Of a stretch of 35,646 nucleotides of DNA, positions 7,109 through 14,136 are shown piece by piece. This DNA is from an uncultured Clostridium sp. (GTDB lineage Bacteria > Bacillota > Clostridia > Lachnospirales > Lachnospiraceae). Location: contig CAMEIH010000028.1 of the NCBI GenBank assembly GCA_945917985.1, positions 1 through 35,646 of the forward strand, written 5' to 3'. The translations under genes and the position numbers were made by a program. How positions within the stretch are numbered: the first letter of the stretch is position 1; each line of letters starts with the position of its first letter. Below the pieces are notes generated by a model. That model saw only the letters and a list, made by a program, of their open reading frames with translations, did no database searches and was not told the origin of the DNA.

Positions 7109-7148
7109 AAAAAGGAACCCGGCACTTCTCAGTGTGCGGTTCCTTTTG
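7109..7148 (-). terminator. Terminator overlapping the end of lacI
   Basis: On the minus strand, AAAGGAACCGCAC pairs with GTGCCGGGTTCCTTT (a small asymmetry in the middle), followed by TTTTTG. The lacI stop codon (7131-7129) lies in the loop, so a terminating ribosome would cover the structure. Confidence 0.8.
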
Positions 7149-8181
7149 CTATATACGCTGTAGATTCTCTCTCAATCAATTCAGCCTCAAATACAATATG
7201 TTCATGGGCTTTTTTGCCGGAAATAATATCAAACAAAAGCCTGATCGTTGTATAGGCCATATCTTCCACCGGCTGTTTCATTGTGGTGATGCTCGGATTA
7301 TAGTATTTTCCAAGATCAATTCCGTCAAAGCCTGCCACAGAGACATCCTCCGGAATCTTTAAGCCTGCTTCCTTAAGTGCCCTGCAGGCTCCCACAGCCA
7401 AACTGTCTGATGTGGCGTAAATTGCAGTAAACGGTATCTTTTCTTCCAAAAGCTTCTTTGTGGTGAGATAACCGTTTTCCATGGAATAGTGCTCGATATC
7501 CTCTATCGCCGAACGAATCAGGTTCTCTTTCACAGGAATCTTTTTATCCTTCAGTGCTTCCCTGTACCCTTCCAGACGAAGCTGTCCAATACTGCGGAAT
7601 TCGCTCTCTGCCGTCAGAATCGCAATATCACGGTGTCCCAGACCAATCAGATATTCCGTCATGCGGTAGCTCTCCTTGCGGTCATCCACTGCAATATTGG
7701 AATAGGATGTTTTACTGATCGATTTTGGGGCTGCGCTGCCTATGGTTGTAAAAATATAGGGAATATGAAGATTGCCCAGTTTCTCCTTGGAGTGAGCAAA
7801 AATACCTCCGAGGAAAATAATACCGCGCAGTCTCTTTTCCTTTTCAAGCTGAAGTGCCACATTCACTTCATCCTCATAATATTCCACATGCTGCAAAACC
7901 ATGGTGTATTTCTTTTTTCGAATCTCTTCTTCAATAATCTTGATCATATTGCTGAAAAAGGGATTGGTAATTCCTTTTACCAGGACCGCAATGCACTTTG
8001 CATCCGTTCTCTTCAAATTTCTGGCGCTGTTGTTAGGCACAAACCCGCTTTCATTGATGACCTGCATGATCATTGTTTTTGTCTCCGGATTGATGTCCGG
8101 ATGATTATTGATTGCGCGCGATACCGTGCTGACGCCTACACCACATTGTCTGGCAATATCTTTTATAGTAATTTCAGGCAT
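7129..8181 (-). CDS. LacI-family sugar-responsive repressor
   Basis: This 350-residue regulator has an N-terminal helix-turn-helix and hinge (TIKDIARQCGVGVSTVSRAIN, then NNSARNLK, residues 4-60) and a periplasmic-binding-like sensor domain (CIAVLVKGITNPFFSNMIK; FDGIDLGKYYNPSITTM). The ATG has GGAGG 7 bases upstream. It sits 33 bases below malQ and above eda-kdgK, so it may control either part. The tandem CG-centred operators at 12993-13040, upstream of the binding-protein gene, are the obvious target. MalR-like (maltodextrin) and KdgR-like (ketogluconate) roles both fit the neighbourhood. I favour control of the whole locus, but the effector is unknown. Confidence 0.9.
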   Translation of the reverse strand: MPEITIKDIARQCGVGVSTVSRAINNHPDINPETKTMIMQVINESGFVPNNSARNLKRTDAKCIAVLVKGITNPFFSNMIKIIEEEIRKKKYTMVLQHVEYYEDEVNVALQLEKEKRLRGIIFLGGIFAHSKEKLGNLHIPYIFTTIGSAAPKSISKTSYSNIAVDDRKESYRMTEYLIGLGHRDIAILTAESEFRSIGQLRLEGYREALKDKKIPVKENLIRSAIEDIEHYSMENGYLTTKKLLEEKIPFTAIYATSDSLAVGACRALKEAGLKIPEDVSVAGFDGIDLGKYYNPSITTMKQPVEDMAYTTIRLLFDIISGKKAHEHIVFEAELIERESTAYIAKGTAH

Positions 8182-8214
8182 ACGACTGCCTCCTGCTCTC
8201 TCTGACTATATTTA

Positions 8215-9705
8215 CTATAACAAATATGACTGTTTTCTGCCATACAATTTTGACAATTTATTCATCTTTTCTGCCAGAGTGTCCGTACACTCTCCGTCTT
8301 TCAGACGCCACTTCCAGTTGTCTCCCAAAGTGGACGGTGTATTGATTCTTCCCTCGCTGCCAACTCCCAGATAATCCTGAATCGGAATAACCGCAGTATC
8401 TGCCACACTTGCAAGTGCTGCCCTGATAAAGACCCACGAAATATCCTCTTCATCACGGATATCCAGATATTCCTTTGCCAGTTTCTTATCCTGACTGTCC
8501 AGTTCATTGAACCATCCCACAATCGTGTTATTGTCATGTGTGCCTGTATAAACCACACAATTCTTCGTATAATTATGCGGGAAGTAGTCACTTTCTTCTC
8601 TGGAATCGAATGCAAACTGCAAGATTTTCATGCCCGGATATCCTGTTTCTTTCACCAGATCAATAACGCTCTGTGTCAGGAAGCCCAGATCCTCGGCAAT
8701 CACCGGTTTATCTCCCAGCTTTTCTTTCATCACTCTGAAAATATCATATCCGGGTCCTTTTTCCCAGTGACCGAACTCTGCCGTGCTGTCCCCGTAGGGA
8801 ATGGAATAATACTCGTCAAAACCTCTGAAATGATCGATGCGCACCACATCATACAACTGATAACAATATGCAATGCGTTTTATCCACCACTCATAACCTG
8901 TACTTTTGTGAAATTCCCACTTGTAAAGCGGATTCCCCCATAACTGTCCCGTCTTTGAAAATGCATCCGGCGGACATCCTGCCACTGCCGTGGGAACCCG
9001 TTTTTCATCCAGTTGGAACAACTCCGTATGGGACCAGGTATCAGCGCTGTCAAAGGCAACATAGATAGGAATATCGCCAATGATCTGTATTCCGTTTTTG
9101 TTTGCATAACACTTCAATGCCTGCCACTGCTCAGAAAACAGATACTGTACAAACTGATAAAACTTAACTTCATCACAATACTTTTCCTGATACCTTGCCA
9201 AAGCTTCCGGCTTTCTGATCCTGATATCCTCATCCCATTCGATCCAGCTCTTTCCGCCGAAAACTCCCTTCACTGCCATATAGAGGGCATAATCATGAAG
9301 CCAAAACTCATTTTTTTGCACAAAATCCAAAAATGATGGATCTCTCTCAATATCGCTGTTCTTATATGCTTTTTTCAGTAATTTAAATCTGGTCTGATAG
9401 ATTTTTTCATAATCCACATATCGGGGATCATCACCAAAATCACTGTTTTCACAGTCCTCCTTCGTAAGATATCCCTTCCTGATCAGATCCTCCAAATCAA
9501 TATAATAAGGATTTCCTGCAAATGTTGAAAAGGATTGGTAAGGAGAATCTCCGTACCCTGTCGGTCCCAGCGGCAAAATCTGCCAGTAACTCTGACCGGC
9601 TTTTTTTAAGAAATCAACAAATACATATGCTTCCTTGGAAAAAGAACCGATCCCATATTTCGAAGGAATGCCGGAGACTGGCAATAACACTCCGCACTTT
9701 CTCAT
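8215..9705 (-). CDS. malQ: 4-alpha-glucanotransferase (amylomaltase, GH77)
   Basis: This 496-residue enzyme transfers alpha-1,4-glucan segments between maltodextrins and releases glucose. The GH77 motifs are intact: LPLGPTGYGDSPYQS near the N-terminus, VVRIDHFRGF with the nucleophile Asp, VIAEDLG with the acid/base Glu, and TGTHDNNT with the transition-state Asp. I chose the ATG at 9705, with AGAGGTGG six bases upstream, over an in-frame GTG at 9714 that would sit on top of that site. It lies 23 bases after the second permease and belongs to the transporter operon. This argues that the imported sugar is an alpha-glucan. Confidence 0.95.
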   Translation of the reverse strand: MRKCGVLLPVSGIPSKYGIGSFSKEAYVFVDFLKKAGQSYWQILPLGPTGYGDSPYQSFSTFAGNPYYIDLEDLIRKGYLTKEDCENSDFGDDPRYVDYEKIYQTRFKLLKKAYKNSDIERDPSFLDFVQKNEFWLHDYALYMAVKGVFGGKSWIEWDEDIRIRKPEALARYQEKYCDEVKFYQFVQYLFSEQWQALKCYANKNGIQIIGDIPIYVAFDSADTWSHTELFQLDEKRVPTAVAGCPPDAFSKTGQLWGNPLYKWEFHKSTGYEWWIKRIAYCYQLYDVVRIDHFRGFDEYYSIPYGDSTAEFGHWEKGPGYDIFRVMKEKLGDKPVIAEDLGFLTQSVIDLVKETGYPGMKILQFAFDSREESDYFPHNYTKNCVVYTGTHDNNTIVGWFNELDSQDKKLAKEYLDIRDEEDISWVFIRAALASVADTAVIPIQDYLGVGSEGRINTPSTLGDNWKWRLKDGECTDTLAEKMNKLSKLYGRKQSYLL

Positions 9706-9728
9706 TTTTCCCACCTCTGTCGTTACTT

Positions 9729-10577
9729 TTAGCCTTTTACTGCTCCTGCCACTACACCCTCAATGATGTATTTCTGACAGGTCAGATAGAATATGATGAT
9801 CGGAATAATAGACAGAACAAGCATTGCCATCAATGCTCCCATATCCTTATTGCCGTTTGAGCCAACCAGCATCTGAACTACAACGGGTATCGTCTTATAT
9901 TTGGTGCTGATACCGATTACCAGATAAGGAAGCAGGAAGTCGTTCCAGATCCACATAGCATTCAAAATTGCCACAGTAATGGCTGTAGGCTTTAATATCG
10001 GGAAAACTACTCCGAAAAAGTTCTGCAGGGGATTGCATCCGTCAATCATAGCCGCTTCCTCGATTTCAAGAGGAACTGACTTGATAAAGCCTGCAAACAT
10101 GAAAATGGATAATCCTGCCCCGAATCCCAAATACAGGACACACATACCAAGAGGATTCTTTAAGTGGAAAGTGTCTGCCAGACTGGACATGGTGAACATT
10201 ACCATCTGGAAAGGCACGATCATGGAAAACACAAACATATAATATAAAATTGACGTCACCTTTGATTTTACTCTTGTCACATAATAAGCTGTCATGGATG
10301 TGAACAGGATCAGCAACGCAACAGACACAATGGTGATAAAAAATGACCAGCCGATTGCGCTTAAAAGTCCCGTCTTGGTCAAACCATTCACATAGTTGGT
10401 GAGACCGGCAAAGGTTTCTGAATTGGGTAAGGAAAACGGATCCTTACTGATGAAAAATTTCCCTTTAAAAGAGTTATTCAGGATAAACAGCAGCGGATAT
10501 AAAATAGCAACCGCTACCACACAAAGGATCACAAAAATGATTGCATCTGATTTTTTCTTCGATTTCGTCTGTATCAT
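9729..10577 (-). CDS. Sugar ABC transporter permease (MalG type)
   Basis: This 282-residue protein has six predicted membrane helices, the first at residues 12-33. The cytoplasmic EAA loop EIEEAAMIDGCNPLQNFFGVVFPILKP docks the ATPase. Length and pattern match carbohydrate-uptake family 1 MalG-type permeases. Its ATG overlaps the TAA of the preceding permease by one base (TAATG at 10579-10575), which implies translational coupling and equal production of the two subunits. Confidence 0.93.
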   Translation of the reverse strand: MIQTKSKKKSDAIIFVILCVVAVAILYPLLFILNNSFKGKFFISKDPFSLPNSETFAGLTNYVNGLTKTGLLSAIGWSFFITIVSVALLILFTSMTAYYVTRVKSKVTSILYYMFVFSMIVPFQMVMFTMSSLADTFHLKNPLGMCVLYLGFGAGLSIFMFAGFIKSVPLEIEEAAMIDGCNPLQNFFGVVFPILKPTAITVAILNAMWIWNDFLLPYLVIGISTKYKTIPVVVQMLVGSNGNKDMGALMAMLVLSIIPIIIFYLTCQKYIIEGVVAGAVKG

Positions 10578-11422
10578 TATTGCTCTACCTCCTTCTTTCT
10601 GGTCATGGAAAGCTGTGCCAGGGAAATTACGGCCACGATCAGGAAGAATACAACTGCCTTCGCCTGACCTACTCCTTCATATCCTGTCTTGCCGTAGAAT
10701 GTATCATAAATATTAAGAGCAAGCATTCTGGTCTTATTCATAGGTGCACCGTTTGTCAACGCCTTGTTCTGATCAAACAGTTTAAAGCAGTTGGACAATG
10801 TCAGGAACATACAGATTGTTACGGAGGACATTACCATAGGGAGCTTTACCTTGATCAGCGTCTGCCAGGAGGTGGCTCCATCGATCTTAGCTGCCTCGAT
10901 CAGATCCGTAGGTACATTCTGAAGACCCGCAATATAGATGATCATCATATATCCGACCATCTGCCAGTTCATCAGTACGACCAGACCAAAGAAACCGTAT
11001 TTTGCGTTTGCTACCAGTGTTGTTTCATATTTATATAAAATAGCATTAATCATCTGCTGCCATGTATAGCCGAGTACGATACCGCCAATCAGATTTGGCA
11101 TAAAGAAAATAGTTCTGAAAATATTAGTTCCCTTAATTTTTCTTGTTAAAAATAGTGCCAGTGTAAATGCCAGTACATTGATCGTAACGACACTGAGTAA
11201 AGTAAATAATGTGGTAAATCCCAGTGAATAAAGAAAACCCTGCTCACTGGAAAATGCCTTCTTATAATTTTCCAGTCCGACAAATGTAGCATTTTTGACT
11301 GTGGTAAATTCACAGAAAGATAAATAAATACCCTGGACAAAAGGAATGATGAATGCAAATGAAAATGCAATCAACGTAGGTAAGGTGAAAACAAGAAAAT
11401 ACTTTTTTAATGTTTTTTCCAT
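10577..11422 (-). CDS. Sugar ABC transporter permease (MalF type)
   Basis: This 281-residue partner permease has six predicted membrane spans and the EAA loop DLIEAAKIDGATSWQTLIKVKLPM. The N-terminus MEKTLKKYFLVFTLPTLIAFSFAF is the usual short form found in Firmicutes, without MalF's large periplasmic loop. It is expressed downstream of the binding protein through a hairpin at 11451-11486. No ATPase gene lies in the locus, so the pair presumably uses a shared MsmK/UgpC-type ATPase encoded elsewhere. Confidence 0.93.
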   Translation of the reverse strand: MEKTLKKYFLVFTLPTLIAFSFAFIIPFVQGIYLSFCEFTTVKNATFVGLENYKKAFSSEQGFLYSLGFTTLFTLLSVVTINVLAFTLALFLTRKIKGTNIFRTIFFMPNLIGGIVLGYTWQQMINAILYKYETTLVANAKYGFFGLVVLMNWQMVGYMMIIYIAGLQNVPTDLIEAAKIDGATSWQTLIKVKLPMVMSSVTICMFLTLSNCFKLFDQNKALTNGAPMNKTRMLALNIYDTFYGKTGYEGVGQAKAVVFFLIVAVISLAQLSMTRKKEVEQ

Positions 11423-11450
11423 ATGTTTAATGCTCCTTTATTTTATTAGA

Positions 11451-11487
11451 AAAAGCGCTCCGCAGCTCGCACCGCGAAGCGCTTTTC
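11451..11487 (-). terminator. Leaky terminator between binding protein and permeases
   Basis: On the minus strand, AAAAGCGCTTCGC pairs with GCGGAGCGCTTTTT around a 10-base loop, ending in a T run. It lies 50 bases past the binding-protein stop. Such hairpins commonly make the binding protein far more abundant than the membrane subunits by partial termination and by protecting the upstream mRNA. Confidence 0.8.
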
Positions 11488-11536
11488 TATTACAATGTTA
11501 CATCATTCGACAATGTTTTTCAATGATTGCCCGGCA

Positions 11537-12958
11537 TTAGTTAGCTGTTGCAGCCTTTTCTTCTGCCCATCTTGTTACAACTGTGTTTACTACATCGTCC
11601 CATGTCATGTTTCCGTTGCAGTACTCAAGTAATGCAGCACCGAAATCATCCTTGAAATCCTGGCTGGGGAATGTTGTGAAGTTCCAGCTTACGGATGTCT
11701 TTCCGTTTTCCATGTATCTGTACATTTCTTTTGCAAGAGGATCGGAAGGCTTCTCATCATCACCAAAGGTTGTGAAAGGAGCTGCGTTTCCTAACTTGTT
11801 AACCATAGCGTCTTTTCCTTCATCGGAAGAGATTAACCAGTTGATGAAGTCCAAAGTAGCTTTCTGGTTTGCTTCAGATGTCTGGCTGTTTACACACCAG
11901 AAGTTTTCTGTACCTGTACATAAGCCCTGGTTTTCTTCACCTGCAACACCTGTGTAGATAGGCATGAACTTAACATCTGTTTCTGCTACAACGTTGCCGT
12001 CAACACCTGCGATCTGGCCCCAGCCCCAGTTACCGTTCTGAACCATTGCACACTGTCCGAGTGCGAACTCTGCCATGGAATCTGTAACTGCCTTGCTTCC
12101 AAGTAATGTAGGAGCACAGGTAGAATTGTTGATGTAAAGGTCAAAGATATTCTTGAAGTTGTCACCATATGTAAACTCAAGCTCTGCAAGGTCTGTTACG
12201 TTCTTATCCTTGTATTCATAGTAAACAGGGATGTTTGCGAGGTGAGTCTGCCATCTCCAGTCTTCACCGGGAAGAAGTGATGTACAGGCAAATACACCTT
12301 CGATGCCAAGATCATCTTTCTTAGCCTGCATATCTTCAACAACTGACTTTAAGGTATCGAAGTTGTTAATCTCATCAACACTTGTTGCTACTGCGCCATC
12401 CATAGCGAAATACTTCTGCATGATAGCGTCATTGTAAATGATACCATAGGATTCTACTGTGTAAGGAACACCGTATACGCCGCCGTCTTCACCTTTGATT
12501 GCAAGGCTCTGATCAGCCAGGCTCTTGTAAAGATCTGTATCTGTCAGATCAAGGCAGTAATCTTTCCAGGAATTGTATCCAACAGGTCCGTTGATCTGGA
12601 ATAAGGTAGGAGCATCAGATCCTGCGATTTCAGATTTCAGTACTTCTTCATAAGTACCGCTTGCTGCTGTAACAACCTTAACAGGTACTCCTGTTTCTTC
12701 TGTGTAAGCTGCTGCAATTTCCTGCCACTGCTCATCAACTTCCGGTTTGAAGTTCAAATAGTAAACGGAACCGCCCTCTGCGGAAGCTTCAGTTTCTTCT
12801 GTTGCTTCTTCTGTCTCTGCAGTTTCGGTTGTCTGTGCTGCTTCTGTTGTCTCTGTAGTTTCTGTAGTTTCTGTAGCTGCTTCAGAACCGCCACAGCCTA
12901 CCAGCATGGAAGAAATCATTGTTGCACAAAGTAATGCGCTTAAAAGTTTCTTTTTCAT
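11537..12958 (-). CDS. Sugar ABC transporter substrate-binding lipoprotein
   Basis: This 473-residue extracellular binding protein belongs to family 1 (MalE-like). The signal peptide MKKKLLSALLCATMISSMLVG ends in the lipobox VGC, so Cys22 would be lipidated and anchor the protein to the membrane. A Thr/Glu-rich linker (residues 28-61, repeated TET and TEE) spaces it from the wall. The mature domain contains typical family 1 elements such as YGVPYTVESYGIIYNDAIM and many Trp residues (WGWGQ, DWRWQ), suited to stacking on sugar rings. It is the first gene of the operon, right after the tandem operator region. An alpha-gluco-oligosaccharide is the likely ligand because malQ is in the operon; the sequence itself does not prove it. 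Confidence 0.92.
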   Translation of the reverse strand: MKKKLLSALLCATMISSMLVGCGGSEAATETTETTETTEAAQTTETAETEEATEETEASAEGGSVYYLNFKPEVDEQWQEIAAAYTEETGVPVKVVTAASGTYEEVLKSEIAGSDAPTLFQINGPVGYNSWKDYCLDLTDTDLYKSLADQSLAIKGEDGGVYGVPYTVESYGIIYNDAIMQKYFAMDGAVATSVDEINNFDTLKSVVEDMQAKKDDLGIEGVFACTSLLPGEDWRWQTHLANIPVYYEYKDKNVTDLAELEFTYGDNFKNIFDLYINNSTCAPTLLGSKAVTDSMAEFALGQCAMVQNGNWGWGQIAGVDGNVVAETDVKFMPIYTGVAGEENQGLCTGTENFWCVNSQTSEANQKATLDFINWLISSDEGKDAMVNKLGNAAPFTTFGDDEKPSDPLAKEMYRYMENGKTSVSWNFTTFPSQDFKDDFGAALLEYCNGNMTWDDVVNTVVTRWAEEKAATAN

Positions 12959-12992
12959 AATTTACCTCTCCTTTTAGTTTTGTTTCTGTTTT

Positions 12993-13040
12993 GGGAACGC
13001 TTCCGGCAACGTTGTCGGTATCGTTATCGGTAACGTTTCC
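12993..13040 (-). promoter_or_regulatory. Four abutting 12-bp LacI-type operator units
   Basis: Read on the plus strand, GGGAACGCTTCC (12993-13004), GGCAACGTTGTC (13005-13016), GGTATCGTTATC (13017-13028) and GGTAACGTTTCC (13029-13040) abut without a gap. Each is a CG-centred pseudo-palindrome. The last extends to an 18-bp near-perfect palindrome, ATCGGTAACGTTTCCGAT (13026-13043), and the second is nearly as good. The two strong centres are 24 bp apart. The array starts right after the predicted transcription start, so bound repressor would block elongation or clearance. The LacI protein encoded at 7129-8181 is the likely ligand. Confidence 0.75.
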
Positions 13041-13052
13041 GATTACATTTTG

Positions 13053-13081
13053 AGAATAGCACTATACTGATTCTTTTGCAA
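13053..13081 (-). promoter_or_regulatory. Promoter of the sugar ABC operon
   Basis: On the minus strand, TTGCAA (13081-13076), a 17-base spacer and TATTCT (13058-13053) put the start near 13046, just before the operators. An alternative -10, TATAGT, lies within the spacer but has no good -35. Confidence 0.5.
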
Positions 13082-13165
13082 CAGAATTTTAACACTTATT
13101 ATCATCTTTGTGAGAAACTACAGATTTTCATTTCCATTTTTTGTATATTTTGCACAAGCTTTATA

Positions 13166-13197
13166 TAAAAAAAGAACCTTGCATCACTACAAGGCTC
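13166..13197 (-). terminator. Terminator after the GNAT gene
   Basis: On the minus strand, GAGCCTTG pairs with CAAGGTTC (13197-13174, one G-T pair), followed by seven T. It closes the long run of genes starting near 25096 and insulates the sugar promoter. Confidence 0.87.
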
Positions 13198-13210
13198 TCA
13201 AATACATTCT

Positions 13211-14113
13211 TTATGCGTGTGACAGAGTCGGGAAAACCATCCGATTCTCTTCTATTCTTTTCAGGTCCTCTCCCAGAATAAACAGGGTGCAATCCTCTTC
13301 CTTGTGCTCTCTCACCAGAAATTTTTCCTTATGAACCGGCGTGTATCCGAGCACCATCTCTTCGATACCCTTGCCGAAAGAACATAGAAGCCGCTCCGGC
13401 TGTACCTGCTTTTTCCCGAAGATCTGATAAACGTGTGACACCTTCTCTTCCACTCTGGCAATGAGATAAGCATCTGCTTCCGGCAGATAATAGACGCTGT
13501 CCCCATACTCCGCATCCAGCCAGAACTGATACAACCCGATGTTTTCGCTCATGTACATGCCATCATTCTGATTTACCTCTCCCGGCGAAGCTTCATAGCT
13601 TCTGATGACCTCATACAGCTTCTCCTGCTGCTTGTGTCCTCCCATATCCAATTTCTCGATCTGATAGGGATGTGCGTTTTCTGCCCTGTCTCCCGGCAGA
13701 TAGTATTCATACTCCTTTGAGGGCTGAAAACCAAATTTGGGATAGTAGTCAAGTACACTGTCATTTCCGAACAGATAAATTCCGTCCACCTTTCCCTTAT
13801 ATTCCTGCAAAATCTTCTCCATGATGTAGCGGTTTAATCCCTGCCCCCGGTATTCCGGATCCGTCATCACCGTACCCAGCTGTATGTAATTCTTTTTCAC
13901 TCCGTCAACGTCAAACTGCATCGGATTGACGGAAACATTGGAAATCACCTTATTCCCATCGGCAAGCACATGGGGAATATACATTTCTCCCCAGTGTCCG
14001 CTCTCATACCAGCTTACAAAGTCGAAGCAGAAGGTCTTTCTTGTCAGTTCATTGAAGGATTCCCGCAGTGCATCATCATTTTTTACCGTTGTTATATAAC
14101 TGTATTTCATCAT
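13211..14113 (-). CDS. GNAT-family N-acetyltransferase
   Basis: This 300-residue protein has an N-terminal GNAT domain with the acetyl-CoA binding loop in LGTVMTDPEYRGQGLNRYIMEKIL (motif A, R/Q-x-x-G-x-G/A form EYRGQGLN, about residues 88-95) and YYPKFGFQP (motif B). The C-terminal half (about 150-300) has no motif I recognise. The start at 14113 has GGAG 8 bases upstream; a second ATG follows immediately. It is 23 bases behind GH3 and is the last gene before the terminator. The acceptor substrate is unknown. Confidence 0.82.
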   Translation of the reverse strand: MMKYSYITTVKNDDALRESFNELTRKTFCFDFVSWYESGHWGEMYIPHVLADGNKVISNVSVNPMQFDVDGVKKNYIQLGTVMTDPEYRGQGLNRYIMEKILQEYKGKVDGIYLFGNDSVLDYYPKFGFQPSKEYEYYLPGDRAENAHPYQIEKLDMGGHKQQEKLYEVIRSYEASPGEVNQNDGMYMSENIGLYQFWLDAEYGDSVYYLPEADAYLIARVEEKVSHVYQIFGKKQVQPERLLCSFGKGIEEMVLGYTPVHKEKFLVREHKEEDCTLFILGEDLKRIEENRMVFPTLSHA

Positions 14114-14136
14114 TCATTTCACTCCGAAAAAATTAT

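Noticed and set aside
12770..12880. A short tandem DNA repeat in the binding-protein gene
   Set aside because: It is the Thr/Glu-rich linker after the lipid anchor, a normal low-complexity spacer in such lipoproteins.
12993..13040. A CcpA cre site
   Set aside because: The units have the CG centre shared by all LacI-family operators but lack the TG...CA ends of the cre consensus. The local LacI repressor is a better match.
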